From Botrimarina colliarenosi (GTDB lineage Bacteria; Planctomycetota; Planctomycetia; Pirellulales; Lacipirellulaceae): DNA of 64,000 nt. The DNA is taken from the NCBI RefSeq assembly GCF_007859955.1, contig NZ_SJPR01000001.1, positions 820,388 to 884,387 on the forward strand, written 5' to 3'. The notes beneath the pieces were generated by a model. That model had not been told where the DNA came from. It ran no database searches and saw nothing but the letters and a program-made list of their open reading frames with translations. The position numbers and the translations under genes are program-made. Of the stretch, positions 43,281 to 52,868 are shown piece by piece (the first letter of the stretch is position 1; each line of letters opens with the position of its first letter).

Positions 43281-44444
43281 ATGCCCCCACCCCGTCCCCG
43301 CCGCCGCCACCGTCTGGCCGCGTTGCTCTGCGCCGCCGCCGGCGCGACGGGATGTGGCGAGCGAGCGGACTCGTTCCAGCCCAATGGCCTGTTGCGGGCC
43401 ACCGGCGGGTTGACCGACGAGCAATCGTCCTCGATCGACGCGGCCTTGGCGGAGTTGTTTGGGTCGCCCGACGAACCGCGGCTGCCGCCCGAGCTGCCAC
43501 GGATGGCGGAGCTTTGCGATCTCGCCGCTCTGCAGCAGGCCGCGGGGCCAGTCGCGAGCCATGAAGTGGGCGTCACCCAGGGGCTCTACCGGCGCCACTG
43601 CGCCCGGTGCCACGGCGTGACCGGCGACGGCCGCGGCCCGACGGCTCGTTACCAATCGCCCTACCCACGCGACTTCCGCCGCGGCGTCTTCAAATGGAAG
43701 AGCACCTACCGCGACGCTCCGCCGACCGTGGCCGACCTCGACCGCGTGCTTGAGCACGGCGTCCCCGGCACGGCGATGCCTTCGTTCCGGTTACTGAGTG
43801 AAGAGGAACGCGAAATCCTGCAGCAGTATGTGATTTATCTAGCGATCCGCGGACAGACGGAACGGGCGCTGGTGTCGCTCGTGGCCGACGAACTGCCGGC
43901 CGGTGAGCCGCTGCGGCTTGAAGGCGACCTGCGCGATGAAGTGATGTCCGAATCGCTCGCGCCAATCGTCGCTGCATGGGTCGACGCCGAGTCGGACGTC
44001 GTCTCGCCGCCGGATTCCAGCGAGGTTGACGACCGTCTCATCGCCCGCGGGCGTGACCTCTACCACAGCGAGAAGGCGGGCTGCTTCAAGTGCCACGGAG
44101 CCGCGGGGCAGGGGGGCGCCGTGGCGGGCAAAGATTATGAAATCGACTACGACCGCTGGACGCGCGAGCGCGTCGTCGCTCGGCCGTCCGACGCCGTCGC
44201 CCACCTGGTGAGGCAGGATCTGCCGATCCGCCCGTCGAGACCGCGGCAACTTATCGGCGCAACGCCACATGGCGGCGACGCGACGGCCGACCTCTACCGC
44301 CGTGTCCATCAAGGGATCGCCGGCACAACGATGCCTGCCGTCGGCGGCGCCTACCCCGGCCAGCCCGGTTCTCTGACCGACGAAGAGGTGCAATCGGTGG
44401 TCGTCTACTTACAGTCAATCAACCCCAAGGAGTCCCCCCTGTAG
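43281..44444 (+). CDS. Dihaem c-type cytochrome lipoprotein
   Basis: The lipoprotein signal is arginine-rich then hydrophobic, with Cys25 as lipidation site (GATGC). Two haem c motifs are clear: CARCH at 107-111 and CFKCH at 268-272. A Met in GTAMPSF and one in GTTMPAVGG are the likely distal ligands of the respective haems. The start ATG at 43281 opens the lipoprotein signal; the 15 preceding in-frame codons were excluded. The stop codon TAG at 44442-44444 is part of the palindromic repeat that follows. Together with the copper protein upstream and ctaA downstream it points to a periplasmic electron-transfer unit near cytochrome oxidase. Confidence 0.88.
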   Translation: MPPPRPRRRHRLAALLCAAAGATGCGERADSFQPNGLLRATGGLTDEQSSSIDAALAELFGSPDEPRLPPELPRMAELCDLAALQQAAGPVASHEVGVTQGLYRRHCARCHGVTGDGRGPTARYQSPYPRDFRRGVFKWKSTYRDAPPTVADLDRVLEHGVPGTAMPSFRLLSEEEREILQQYVIYLAIRGQTERALVSLVADELPAGEPLRLEGDLRDEVMSESLAPIVAAWVDAESDVVSPPDSSEVDDRLIARGRDLYHSEKAGCFKCHGAAGQGGAVAGKDYEIDYDRWTRERVVARPSDAVAHLVRQDLPIRPSRPRQLIGATPHGGDATADLYRRVHQGIAGTTMPAVGGAYPGQPGSLTDEEVQSVVVYLQSINPKESPL

Positions 44445-44525
44445 GAGGCGTCTCTGACGCCGATAACGCGCACCCTGACGAGACGGATCGCAGACCGTCA
44501 CCGGGGTCGGAGACCCCTCCTACAG
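44438..44525. repeat. Palindromic repeat, 'GTAGGAGGCGTC' type
   Basis: Left arm 44438-44470 (CTGTAGGAGGCGTCTCTGAC then GCCGATAACG) and right arm 44501-44525 (GGTCGGAGACCCCTCCTACA in its core) are inverted copies. The TAG of the left arm is used as the stop codon of the cytochrome c gene, and the right arm ends 12 bases before the ctaA start. The element is the second member of the family at 22101-22189. It could act as a bidirectional terminator-like hairpin. Confidence 0.85.
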
Positions 44526-44536
44526 AAACGAATTCA

Positions 44537-45586
44537 TTGTCAGAACCTTACGCCAACGCTGGAACCGTCTCTCCCTGGCCGCACCGCTGGGCGTGGGTGC
44601 TGTGCTGCGCGACGTATCCGTTGATTTGGATCGGCGGACTCATCACGACGACCGACGCCGGTATGGCCGTGCCCGATTGGCCCGGCACCTACGGCTACAA
44701 CCTGTGGCTCTACCCGTGGAGCACTTGGTTTTTCGGGCCTTGGGACCTGTTCGTCGAACACGGGCACCGGTTGTTCGCGTCCGGGGTTGGTTTGTTGACG
44801 ATCGGTCTGGTGGTCGTCGTCTTCCGCTGTGACCGGCGGGCGTGGCTGCGTTGGCTTGCGTTGGCGGCCCTTGCGCTGGTGATTTGGCAAGGCGTGCTCG
44901 GTGGCTTACGAGTCGTTCTCAACGAACGGCTCCTCGGTTTCGCCCACGGCTCGACCGGGCCGCTGTTCTTTGCGCTAACCGCCGTAATCGTCGCCCTGAC
45001 CGCGCGTAACGACGAGCCACGACCGTCAGGGAGTGACCAAGCCGCTCCGCTCTGGCCGTGGCTGCTCGCCGGCTTGATCTATCTGCAAATCATCGCCGGC
45101 GCGGCGCTCCGACACGTCCCGGAAGCGAGCTCGTTCAACACGTTCGCGCTGCACGTGCAGGCCCACCTGTGGGGGGCGCTGCTCGTGACGCTCTCGGTCG
45201 TCGCCGCGGCGATCGTGGCGTGGCGTTGGCCGGTCGGCCGCTCCCCCCGCGTCCTGGCGTCGCTCATGGCGGCGGTCCTTGCCGTGCAGGTCTCGCTGGG
45301 CGTCGCCACCTGGGTCGCCAAGTACCGCCTCCCGGCCTTCGCCCAGACGGGCGTCGCCGCCGACGCCTGGGACGCAATCGCCGGGGCGGGTACGATGGCC
45401 CCTTCGACGGCGGGCGGCTGGACCGAGACCTACGTCGTGACCGGCCACAGCGCCACCGGCTCGCTGTTGCTGGCGCTCGCCGCCGCCCACGCCGTTGTCG
45501 CCCGGCGACGGACCTCGACCGCTTCGAATACCGAACTTTCCTCCCACCGCGACGAGCCCAGCGCCGCCTCCGCAGGTCCCGCATGA
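44537..45586 (+). CDS. ctaA: Haem A synthase CtaA
   Basis: CtaA hydroxylates and oxidises haem O to haem A in the inner membrane. Eight hydrophobic helices span 349 residues. The His ligands and neighbours of the family are found in EHGHRLFAS, GFAHGSTGP, LHVQAHLWG and VTGHSATGS, one pair per half of the protein. The start is TTG at 44537, the first start codon after the repeat. The stop overlaps the ctaB start (ATGA). CtaA members of this long, type-2 form lack extra domains, as here. Confidence 0.93.
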   Translation: MSEPYANAGTVSPWPHRWAWVLCCATYPLIWIGGLITTTDAGMAVPDWPGTYGYNLWLYPWSTWFFGPWDLFVEHGHRLFASGVGLLTIGLVVVVFRCDRRAWLRWLALAALALVIWQGVLGGLRVVLNERLLGFAHGSTGPLFFALTAVIVALTARNDEPRPSGSDQAAPLWPWLLAGLIYLQIIAGAALRHVPEASSFNTFALHVQAHLWGALLVTLSVVAAAIVAWRWPVGRSPRVLASLMAAVLAVQVSLGVATWVAKYRLPAFAQTGVAADAWDAIAGAGTMAPSTAGGWTETYVVTGHSATGSLLLALAAAHAVVARRRTSTASNTELSSHRDEPSAASAGPA

Positions 45587-46527
45587 ACCCCACCGCCAAC
45601 GCCTTGCCGGCCGCCGCCGAACGCACGAACCTCCTGGCGAAGGTCGGCCCCATGTCCAAGCTCAAGATTTTTGTCGAGCTCACCAAGCCGCGCATCGTGA
45701 TGCTTGAGCTCGTGGCGGTGCTGATCACGCTCCACATCGCGACCGGCTACGGCGCGCCGGGGTCGCGGTGGTCGGCGTCGCTGCTGCTTGCCGTGTCGGT
45801 CGGCACGGGTCTGGTCGCGGGCAGTGCGAACGCCCTCAATCAGTGGATCGAGCGCGAACGAGACGCCCGGATGCCCCGCACGAAGGGGCGGCCGTTGCCG
45901 TCCGGTCGGCTGTCGCCCGACGAGGCGTTGTGGTTCGGGGCGTTTTCGCTCGCCTTCGGCGCGTCGCTGTTGATGTTCTTCGCCGGGACGACCGCCGCGA
46001 TGGTCGCCGTCGCCACCTGGGTCGTCTACGTCGCGCTCTACACGCCGCTCAAGACCAAGACGTGGCTCAACACGGCCGTCGGCGCGGTCAGCGGGGCGAT
46101 GCCGCTGTGGATCGGCTGGGCCGCCGGCGGCGGCGACTTGCTCGACCCGTTGGCGTTGTCAATCGTCGCGACGATGTTCGTCTGGCAGTTCCCCCACTTC
46201 ATGGCGATCGCCTGGCTCTGCCGCGACGACTACACGATCGCCGGCTACCAGATGTCGACCAAGCTCGACCCCAGCGGCCGCTGGGCGGGTCTGCAAGCGG
46301 TGATCGGCTCGGCCGTGCTGCTGCCGGTGAGCCTCGCGCCGATGGTGTTCGGCGCCGCGTCGCCGGTCGCTTACGCCGTCGTGGTCGGTCTCGCCGGGCT
46401 GGTGATGCTGGCGACGTCCGCCGCCTTCTTGGCCGAACGGACGAACCCGATCGCCCGCCGGCTGATGCGCGCCAGCCTGCTCTATGTGCCGGTCTGGCTG
46501 GCGGCGCTCTGGTTCTGCGTCGGCTAA
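45583..46527 (+). CDS. ctaB: Protohaem IX farnesyltransferase CtaB
   Basis: CtaB (haem O synthase) transfers a farnesyl group to protohaem in the inner membrane. The UbiA-family aspartate-rich motif is ANALNQWIERERDARMPRT (an NxxxDxxxD-type motif), and the second loop is YTPLKTKTWLNTAVGAVSG. 314 residues with about eight membrane helices fits the family. The ATG at 45583 overlaps the ctaA stop and opens 14 residues before the usual N-terminus. It supplies haem O to CtaA for cytochrome oxidase. Confidence 0.95.
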   Translation: MNPTANALPAAAERTNLLAKVGPMSKLKIFVELTKPRIVMLELVAVLITLHIATGYGAPGSRWSASLLLAVSVGTGLVAGSANALNQWIERERDARMPRTKGRPLPSGRLSPDEALWFGAFSLAFGASLLMFFAGTTAAMVAVATWVVYVALYTPLKTKTWLNTAVGAVSGAMPLWIGWAAGGGDLLDPLALSIVATMFVWQFPHFMAIAWLCRDDYTIAGYQMSTKLDPSGRWAGLQAVIGSAVLLPVSLAPMVFGAASPVAYAVVVGLAGLVMLATSAAFLAERTNPIARRLMRASLLYVPVWLAALWFCVG

Positions 46528-46539
46528 CGACTTCCTAAT

Positions 46540-46677
46540 TTCACCACAGAGAGGACGGAACTCATCGAGAGTTCTCCGAGCGGTGGGATCGCTTTGGCGG
46601 AAGGCCATCATTCCCACAGACATCGGCTCGCTGTGTTTCAAGACTCTCTGTGTTCTCGGCGCCCTCCGTGGTGAATC
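46540..46677. repeat. Palindromic repeat, 'CACCACGGAGGGCG' type (copy 1)
   Basis: Left arm 46540-46575 (TTCACCACAGAGAGGACGGA then ACTCATCGAG) and right arm 46639-46677 (CTCTGTGTTCTCGGCGCCCT then CCGTGGTGAAT) are inverted copies separated by about 63 bases. It lies between ctaB and the ABC ATPase gene. A second copy at 47603-47690 follows that gene, so the two bracket it. Confidence 0.85.
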
Positions 46678-46679
46678 CC

Positions 46680-47606
46680 TTGCCTAATCACGCTATCCAG
46701 ATCCGCGATGTCCGCCACCGTTACGGCGACCGCGAGGCGCTGCGTGGCGTGTCGTTCGACGTGACGGCGGGCGAGGTCTTCGCCCTGCTCGGCCCTAACG
46801 GCAGCGGGAAGACGACGCTCTTCAAGTTGCTCTCGACGCTCGCCCCGGTGCAGTCGGGCTCGCTGGCGTTCTTCGGCCACGACGTGGCCCGCGAGCCGGC
46901 CGTCGTGCGGTCGCTGCTGGGGGTCGTGTTCCAGTCGCCAGCGCTCGATAAGAAGCTGCGCGTCGAGGAGAACCTCTGGTGCCATGGCCGGCTGTACGGC
47001 CTCAAGGGGAGCGACCTCCGCCAACGGATCAACGAGGGGTTGGAGCGCTTCGGCGTCGCCGACCGTCGCCGCGACGTGGTCGAGACGCTCTCGGGCGGGC
47101 TGCAACGCCGCGTCGAGCTCGCGATGTGCCTGATGCACCAGCCGCGGGTGCTGCTGCTCGACGAGCCGTCGACCGGCCTCGACCCGGGCGCCCGGGCCGA
47201 TCTGTGGCGCGCCCTGAGCGAGGCGCGCGAGCAAGGGGTCACCGTCGTCGCGACGACCCACCTGCTGGAAGAAGCCGAGCGGGCCGACCGCATCGCCATC
47301 CTCCACCAGGGCCAGCTCGCCGCTCTCGATACGCCCGAAGCGCTGCAGGCCTCGGTCGGCGGCGACACGATAACGGTCCGCACCACCGACCCGCAGCAAC
47401 TGGCCAACGCCATCACCGCGGCGCTCGACGTCGCGACGCTCACCCTCGACGGCGCGGTCCGGGTCGAGGCGAACGGCGCCACCGGCCCCGAGCTCGCCAC
47501 CCAGCTCTACGGCCGCTTCCGCGACCAGATCGACGAGCTGTCGATCGGCAAGCCAACGCTCGAAGACGTCTTCATCGCCCGCACCGGGCAGCGTTTTGAT
47601 AATTAA
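46680..47606 (+). CDS. ABC transporter ATP-binding protein
   Basis: This is the ATPase of an ABC-2 type exporter (about 308 residues). Walker A GPNGSGKTT, signature LSGGLQRRVELAM, Walker B VLLLDEPSTGLDPG and the switch His in TTHLLEE are all present. A C-terminal extension (about 80 residues, ITVRTTDPQQLANA and onward) resembles those of the NodI/CcmA-like drug exporter group. The start is uncertain: the TTG at 46680 is the first start after the repeat, while GTG 46671 and 46650 lie inside the repeat. The permease follows at 47703. Confidence 0.92.
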   Translation: MPNHAIQIRDVRHRYGDREALRGVSFDVTAGEVFALLGPNGSGKTTLFKLLSTLAPVQSGSLAFFGHDVAREPAVVRSLLGVVFQSPALDKKLRVEENLWCHGRLYGLKGSDLRQRINEGLERFGVADRRRDVVETLSGGLQRRVELAMCLMHQPRVLLLDEPSTGLDPGARADLWRALSEAREQGVTVVATTHLLEEAERADRIAILHQGQLAALDTPEALQASVGGDTITVRTTDPQQLANAITAALDVATLTLDGAVRVEANGATGPELATQLYGRFRDQIDELSIGKPTLEDVFIARTGQRFDN

Positions 47607-47690
47607 CCACGGAAAGCAGCGAGAACACCGAGCGTCGTCGTCGACGCCAATCTTTCTTTCTCCGTGCTCTCGGCGCCCTCCGTGGTGAAT
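47603..47690. repeat. Palindromic repeat, 'CACCACGGAGGGCG' type (copy 2)
   Basis: Left arm 47603-47634 (ATTAACCACGGAAAGCAGCG, including the TAA stop codon of the ABC ATPase gene at 47604-47606) and right arm 47652-47690 (TCCGTGCTCTCGGCGCCCTC then CGTGGTGAAT). The right arm is nearly identical to the right arm of copy 1 at 46639-46677. The ATG of the permease lies 13 bases after the arm. Confidence 0.85.
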
Positions 47691-47702
47691 AAAGCAGCAA
47701 CG

Positions 47703-48464
47703 ATGGATTCCACCCCCACCTATTCCTCCCCGCTCGGCGTCATCGCCGCGCTCGCCTGGCGTGAGCTGGTGCGGTTCTTCCGCCAGCGCAACCGGGTGAT
47801 CGGCGGGCTCGTGCAGCCGGTCCTGTTCTGGCTGCTCTTTAGCGAGGGCCTCAAGGCGAACGCGCTGGGGTACGAGCACTTCTTCCCCGGCACGCTGGTG
47901 ATGATCCTGCTCTTCACCGCGATCTTCGCGACGATCTCCGTGATCGAAGACCGCAACGAGGGATTCCTGCAGGGCGTTCTCGTCGCGCCGACGCAGCGGC
48001 TGGCGATTGCGCTGGGCAAGGTGCTCGGCGGGGCGGCGATCGCGCTGGCGCAGGCGACGCTGTTCCTGCTGCTCGGCTGGGCGACCGGCTCGGTGGCGAT
48101 CGCAGGCCCGATCGACGCGCTGCTCGTCTTCGCCGCGATGACGCTCATTGCGATCGCCCTCACGGGCCTTGGTTTCACCATCGCTTGGCGGATGGACAGC
48201 ACGCAGGGTTTCCACGCCATCATGAGCGTTTTCTTGCTGCCGATGTGGCTCCTGTCGGGCGCCTTCTTCCGGCACGGGGCGGAGGGGTGGCTCGGCGGCG
48301 TGGTCACAATAAATCCGCTCACCTACGGTGTCGCGGCGCTGCGGTGGCGGCTCGGCGCCGGCGAGACCGCTGGCCTGCCGGCCGAACCGCTCTGCTGGGC
48401 CGTCACGATCGGCTTCGCCGTGGCGATGGTGGCGTCGAGCTGGTGGGTGGCGCAGCGGCGCTAG
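47703..48464 (+). CDS. ABC-2 type exporter permease
   Basis: This is the membrane subunit paired with the preceding ATPase (253 residues, six hydrophobic segments). The family block is NPLTYGVAALRWRL near the end, with FLLPMWLLSGAFFRHG before it, as in ABC-2 drug and polysaccharide exporters. The ATG at 47703 starts the first family residues (LAWRELVRFFRQRNRV); the frame is open 13 codons into the repeat. It lies between haem A synthesis genes and a DUF420 gene, so a role in cytochrome oxidase biogenesis (for example moving a cofactor) is possible but not shown. Confidence 0.9.
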   Translation: MDSTPTYSSPLGVIAALAWRELVRFFRQRNRVIGGLVQPVLFWLLFSEGLKANALGYEHFFPGTLVMILLFTAIFATISVIEDRNEGFLQGVLVAPTQRLAIALGKVLGGAAIALAQATLFLLLGWATGSVAIAGPIDALLVFAAMTLIAIALTGLGFTIAWRMDSTQGFHAIMSVFLLPMWLLSGAFFRHGAEGWLGGVVTINPLTYGVAALRWRLGAGETAGLPAEPLCWAVTIGFAVAMVASSWWVAQRR

Positions 48465-48540
48465 CCGCCCCGGCTGGCCACTCCCTCACGGTCGCGGCTC
48501 GTTCTCAATCCGCATTCCGCAATCCGACTTCCGCAATCGA

Positions 48541-48999
48541 ATGCCCCACCCGCTCGTCCACGTCAACGCCGGGCTGAACACGCTCGCGACGCTCCTGTTG
48601 ATCCTGGCGTACGTCTTCATCAAGCAACGCAAAGAGCGGCTGCACCGCAACACGATGTGGGCCGCGCTCGCCGTCTCGGCCGCCTTCCTGGGGTGTTACC
48701 TCTATTATCACTTCATGATCAAGATGACCGTACCGTTCACGCACCCCGGCGCCGTTCGGTATGTCTACTACACGATCCTGCTGAGCCACGTTCTGCTGGC
48801 GATGACGGTGCCGTTCTTGGCGCTCTGGTCGGCTTGGCTGGGGACCAAGGCGCTGTCGGCGTCGCCCGAAGAGTCGGGACCCCTCCGTCAGCGGCATCGC
48901 CGGGTGGTCCGCTGGGCGTTTCCCATTTGGCTCTATGTGTCGGTCACGGGCGTGCTCGTTTATCTGATGCTCTACCACCTCTACCCGCCGGTTGAATGA
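48541..48999 (+). CDS. DUF420 (CtaM-like) membrane protein
   Basis: This 152-residue membrane protein has four hydrophobic helices and the DUF420 pattern: HVNAGLNTLATLLLILAYVFIKQRK, then HRNTMW and CYLYYHFMIKMT with conserved His in YYHF, and HVLLAM plus WAFPIWLYVSVTG. DUF420 proteins (YozB/CtaM) are needed for aa3-type cytochrome oxidase in Firmicutes, which fits its position after ctaA and ctaB. The ATG at 48541 begins the family N-terminus. Confidence 0.9.
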   Translation: MPHPLVHVNAGLNTLATLLLILAYVFIKQRKERLHRNTMWAALAVSAAFLGCYLYYHFMIKMTVPFTHPGAVRYVYYTILLSHVLLAMTVPFLALWSAWLGTKALSASPEESGPLRQRHRRVVRWAFPIWLYVSVTGVLVYLMLYHLYPPVE

Positions 49000-49122
49000 C
49001 CGGGCTGGCGCGTTGGGAGGGGGAGACGGGTCGTTTCCCCCCGTTGCGGCCCTCGGGTAGACTCCAGAGGACGCCTCAGCGGCGTCGGAGCCCCCGGTAG
49101 AGCCCCTCAGGTTGAGACACGG

Positions 49123-51672
49123 ATGCCGCCTCGCCCCTGCGTAACCCGCCGCCGTACGACCACCGTGTCGCTGGCGGTTGCGTCGGTGGCGGTCTGGCTG
49201 ACCGGCGGGCCGTCGCGTTGCCAGGCGGAAAAACTGGGGCCACCACGGCTGCTCCGCGAGCCGGTCGCCCAGCCAGCGGACTCCCTCTTCATGGCGGCGG
49301 GCCTCACGCCCTTTCAGCCGGCCGACGTCTCGAGCCGCATCCGCCGGACGCTGCTGCAGTACGAGGCCCTCACCGCCGATGGCGCCTGGGACGACGCGAT
49401 CGCGCTGATTGAGCGGCTCCAGACCGAGTCGGGCGGCGACCTCGTCGAAGTCGCCCCGATCGGCGCGCCGATTGAATCGCAAGACTCTGTTGATGGGCAA
49501 CCTCCGACCAAGGAACTGCCCCTCGAAAAGCCGATCGGCCGCGAGCGTTTTGCTCCGCTCGCCCAGCGCTGCCAGCAACTGCTGGCGTCCCTGCCCGCCG
49601 AAGGACTCGCCGCGTACCGCGCCCGGATCGACCGCACGGCCCGCGAACGGATCGACGGGGCGACGGCGCGTCTCGACGAGTCGGCGCTGGTGCGTCTTGT
49701 TCAAGAGTTCTACGCCAGCGAACCCGCGGCCGACGCGCTGCTGGCGCTGGGCGAATTGGCGCTCGAACGGGGCGACGCCGCCGCCGCCCGGCGTTGGCTT
49801 AGCCGTGTGCATCCGTTGTTGTACGACCCGTGGGGCCGACCGGCGGGGGCGTCGCTCGTTCTGCTCGACCCGTCGGTCGATCCGGCCGAACTCGCCGCGG
49901 CTTGGCGGCAGTCACCGCGGCCCGAGGGTCTGCCCGTCGTCAACGCCAACGACGACTTGCTGCCCCTCGCCCTCTCAAGGCTCGCGCTCGCCTCGATCCG
50001 CGCGGGGGACCTCCGTCGCGCCGCCGCCGAGACGCGATTGCTCCGGGGCTTGGCGCCCGACGTCGAGGGACGCTTGGCAGGACGCACCCAACCCCTGGCC
50101 GAAGCGCTCGAGGCGATCATCGACGAGCAAGCCAGCAGCGCCGATCGGCTGACCCATCGGCAGGGGCCTTTCGCCTGGGCCTGGTCCGAGGCGGTCCCCT
50201 ACGAGGCCGAGCCGACAGCAGCGCCGGCGCCGAATCTCAATCGCAACGTGATCCAACTGAACGCGTTCGGACAGCCGGTCGTCATCAATAGCGGGCCCGA
50301 CCCGACGCCGACGGAGACCTCGCCGACCCTCAGCGCGGTTGTCGAGGGGCTCAGCGCGTTCTACGTCGAGCGCGGCGCCGTTCAACGACTCAACCTGGCG
50401 ACCGGCGAGACCGAGCCGCAACCGCTGCCCGGCGTCGCGACGCCTCGCCAGCGCGGCGCGGGGCCGGCGCTCGGCGACGTGGCCCGCCGAGCCAACCTCG
50501 GGGTCAACGCCGTCAATCAACTGTTCGTCTTCCGCGGCGCAGCGGGGCAAGCGCCGAACGCTGCGGCGGCGGCGACCCAGCCGGTCCGGATCGACCCGAG
50601 TCTCACCGTCGCGGAGGGGGTCCTCTACGCACGGTTGGTGGAAGGGCAACGGATCGTCCGCGGGCCGAACGGCCGGGCGATGGCGAGCACCAACGAGTCG
50701 CTGATCGGTGTGCGGATCGACGCGACCGACGCCACGCCGGTCCGTTTCCGGCCGCCCGAGGACGACCCACCGGCCGCCGTCCGCGGCGTCGCCGATTACC
50801 AATTTGCCGGGCAGCCAACGGTGCGGGGCGACCGCCTCTACATCGCCATCGTCAGGCCGGGCGTCCGCAACGAGATGTCGTTGGCTTGCTACGCCGTCAC
50901 GTCGGGCCGGCTACTCTGGCGGTGCGACCTCGGGTCGGGCGATGTCGAGTCACGCATCACCGGGACAAATCCCGCCCCGCCGGTTGTCGTCGGCGACTCG
51001 GTCTATGTTGCGACGAACCTCGGCGCGGTGGCGGCGATCGACGCGTCGCGCGGCCGAATTCGCTGGATCGCCCGCTATCCACGCACCACTCAGCCCAACA
51101 TCCGGTTCGACCAAGTCGGCGAGCCGGCGTCGCCGTGCGTGGTGATCGGCGATCAACTCATCGCGGCGCCTTCCGACTCCGAACAACTCACCGCCTGGGA
51201 CACCGGCACGGGCGCCCCGCTCTGGTCGGTCCCGCGCCGCAGTGACGCAACGATCGCGGGAGTCGTCCGGCAACCCAGCGGCGCCGTTGTCGTGCTCGCC
51301 GGACGACGCTTGACGAGTTACGACACGCTGACCGGCCAGCAACAGCTCTGCTGGCCCGAAAGCCCCCGCGCCGGGCTCCGCGGACTCGGCGCCGCGGCGG
51401 TCGTTGGGAACGAGGTCTTCTTGCCGACAAGCGAAGCGATCTTCGCGATCGATCCGACGTCCGGCTCGCTCACCCGCTCGCCGATTGACCTCTCACCGGT
51501 CGGCGGCGTGGGGGCAAACCTTGTCCCGACTGACGACGGGCTCTTGGTTTGCGGCCCCGACCGCCTGCGGATGTTGGCGGAATTGCCGTCACAAGACGAT
51601 CCGGAACCGGACGGTCCGCTGTCGCGTCGAACGGAGGCAGCCCCCCGCGGGCTCGCCAGTTACAACGATTGA
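49123..51672 (+). CDS. Secreted PQQ-like beta-propeller protein
   Basis: This 849-residue exported protein starts with basic residues then a signal segment ([21 protein letters not shown]). Residues of about 50-330 are helical, with TPR-like Ala/Leu helices ([20 protein letters not shown]). The C-terminal half is a beta-propeller of PQQ-like repeats: [51 protein letters not shown] and [16 protein letters not shown] each carry a W-type blade motif. No PQQ-enzyme catalytic residues are visible. It sits upstream of the MoxR operon with a palindromic repeat between. Confidence 0.88.
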   Translation: MPPRPCVTRRRTTTVSLAVASVAVWLTGGPSRCQAEKLGPPRLLREPVAQPADSLFMAAGLTPFQPADVSSRIRRTLLQYEALTADGAWDDAIALIERLQTESGGDLVEVAPIGAPIESQDSVDGQPPTKELPLEKPIGRERFAPLAQRCQQLLASLPAEGLAAYRARIDRTARERIDGATARLDESALVRLVQEFYASEPAADALLALGELALERGDAAAARRWLSRVHPLLYDPWGRPAGASLVLLDPSVDPAELAAAWRQSPRPEGLPVVNANDDLLPLALSRLALASIRAGDLRRAAAETRLLRGLAPDVEGRLAGRTQPLAEALEAIIDEQASSADRLTHRQGPFAWAWSEAVPYEAEPTAAPAPNLNRNVIQLNAFGQPVVINSGPDPTPTETSPTLSAVVEGLSAFYVERGAVQRLNLATGETEPQPLPGVATPRQRGAGPALGDVARRANLGVNAVNQLFVFRGAAGQAPNAAAAATQPVRIDPSLTVAEGVLYARLVEGQRIVRGPNGRAMASTNESLIGVRIDATDATPVRFRPPEDDPPAAVRGVADYQFAGQPTVRGDRLYIAIVRPGVRNEMSLACYAVTSGRLLWRCDLGSGDVESRITGTNPAPPVVVGDSVYVATNLGAVAAIDASRGRIRWIARYPRTTQPNIRFDQVGEPASPCVVIGDQLIAAPSDSEQLTAWDTGTGAPLWSVPRRSDATIAGVVRQPSGAVVVLAGRRLTSYDTLTGQQQLCWPESPRAGLRGLGAAAVVGNEVFLPTSEAIFAIDPTSGSLTRSPIDLSPVGGVGANLVPTDDGLLVCGPDRLRMLAELPSQDDPEPDGPLSRRTEAAPRGLASYND

Positions 51673-51679
51673 ACAGAGG

Positions 51680-51833
51680 AACCGCCGATGGACGCCGATT
51701 AACGCCGATGAAGAAAGGTTGCCCGCGAATGACACCAATCAGTGCGAAGTAAGAAACACATTCGCGCGAATTCGCGTCATTCGCGGGCAAACCCATCACG
51801 TCGGCGTTAATCTGCGTCCATCGGCGGTTCTCA
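51680..51833. repeat. Nested palindromic repeat
   Basis: Outer arms 51680-51707 (AACCGCCGATGGACGCCGAT then TAACGCCGA) and 51800-51833 (TCGGCGTTAATCTGCGTCCA then TCGGCGGTT) are inverted copies. Inner arms 51721-51735 (GCCCGCGAATGACAC) and 51774-51789 (GCGTCATTCGCGGGC) form a second stem nested inside. It occupies the gap between the beta-propeller and MoxR genes. The inner theme also occurs between nuoB and sufC. Confidence 0.85.
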
Positions 51834-51856
51834 ACGAAACAAGTAGGCAACTCAGC

Positions 51857-52864
<1,008 letters not shown>

Positions 52865-52868
52865 GGGA

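Noticed and set aside
41904..43757. 617-residue open frame on the minus strand
   Set aside because: It runs antisense across the end of purD, the cupredoxin gene and the cytochrome gene, has Arg/Pro-rich shadow composition and no family motif.
46638..48275. 545-residue open frame on the minus strand
   Set aside because: It is antisense to the ABC ATPase and permease genes, both of which have clear motifs; composition is that of a GC-rich shadow.
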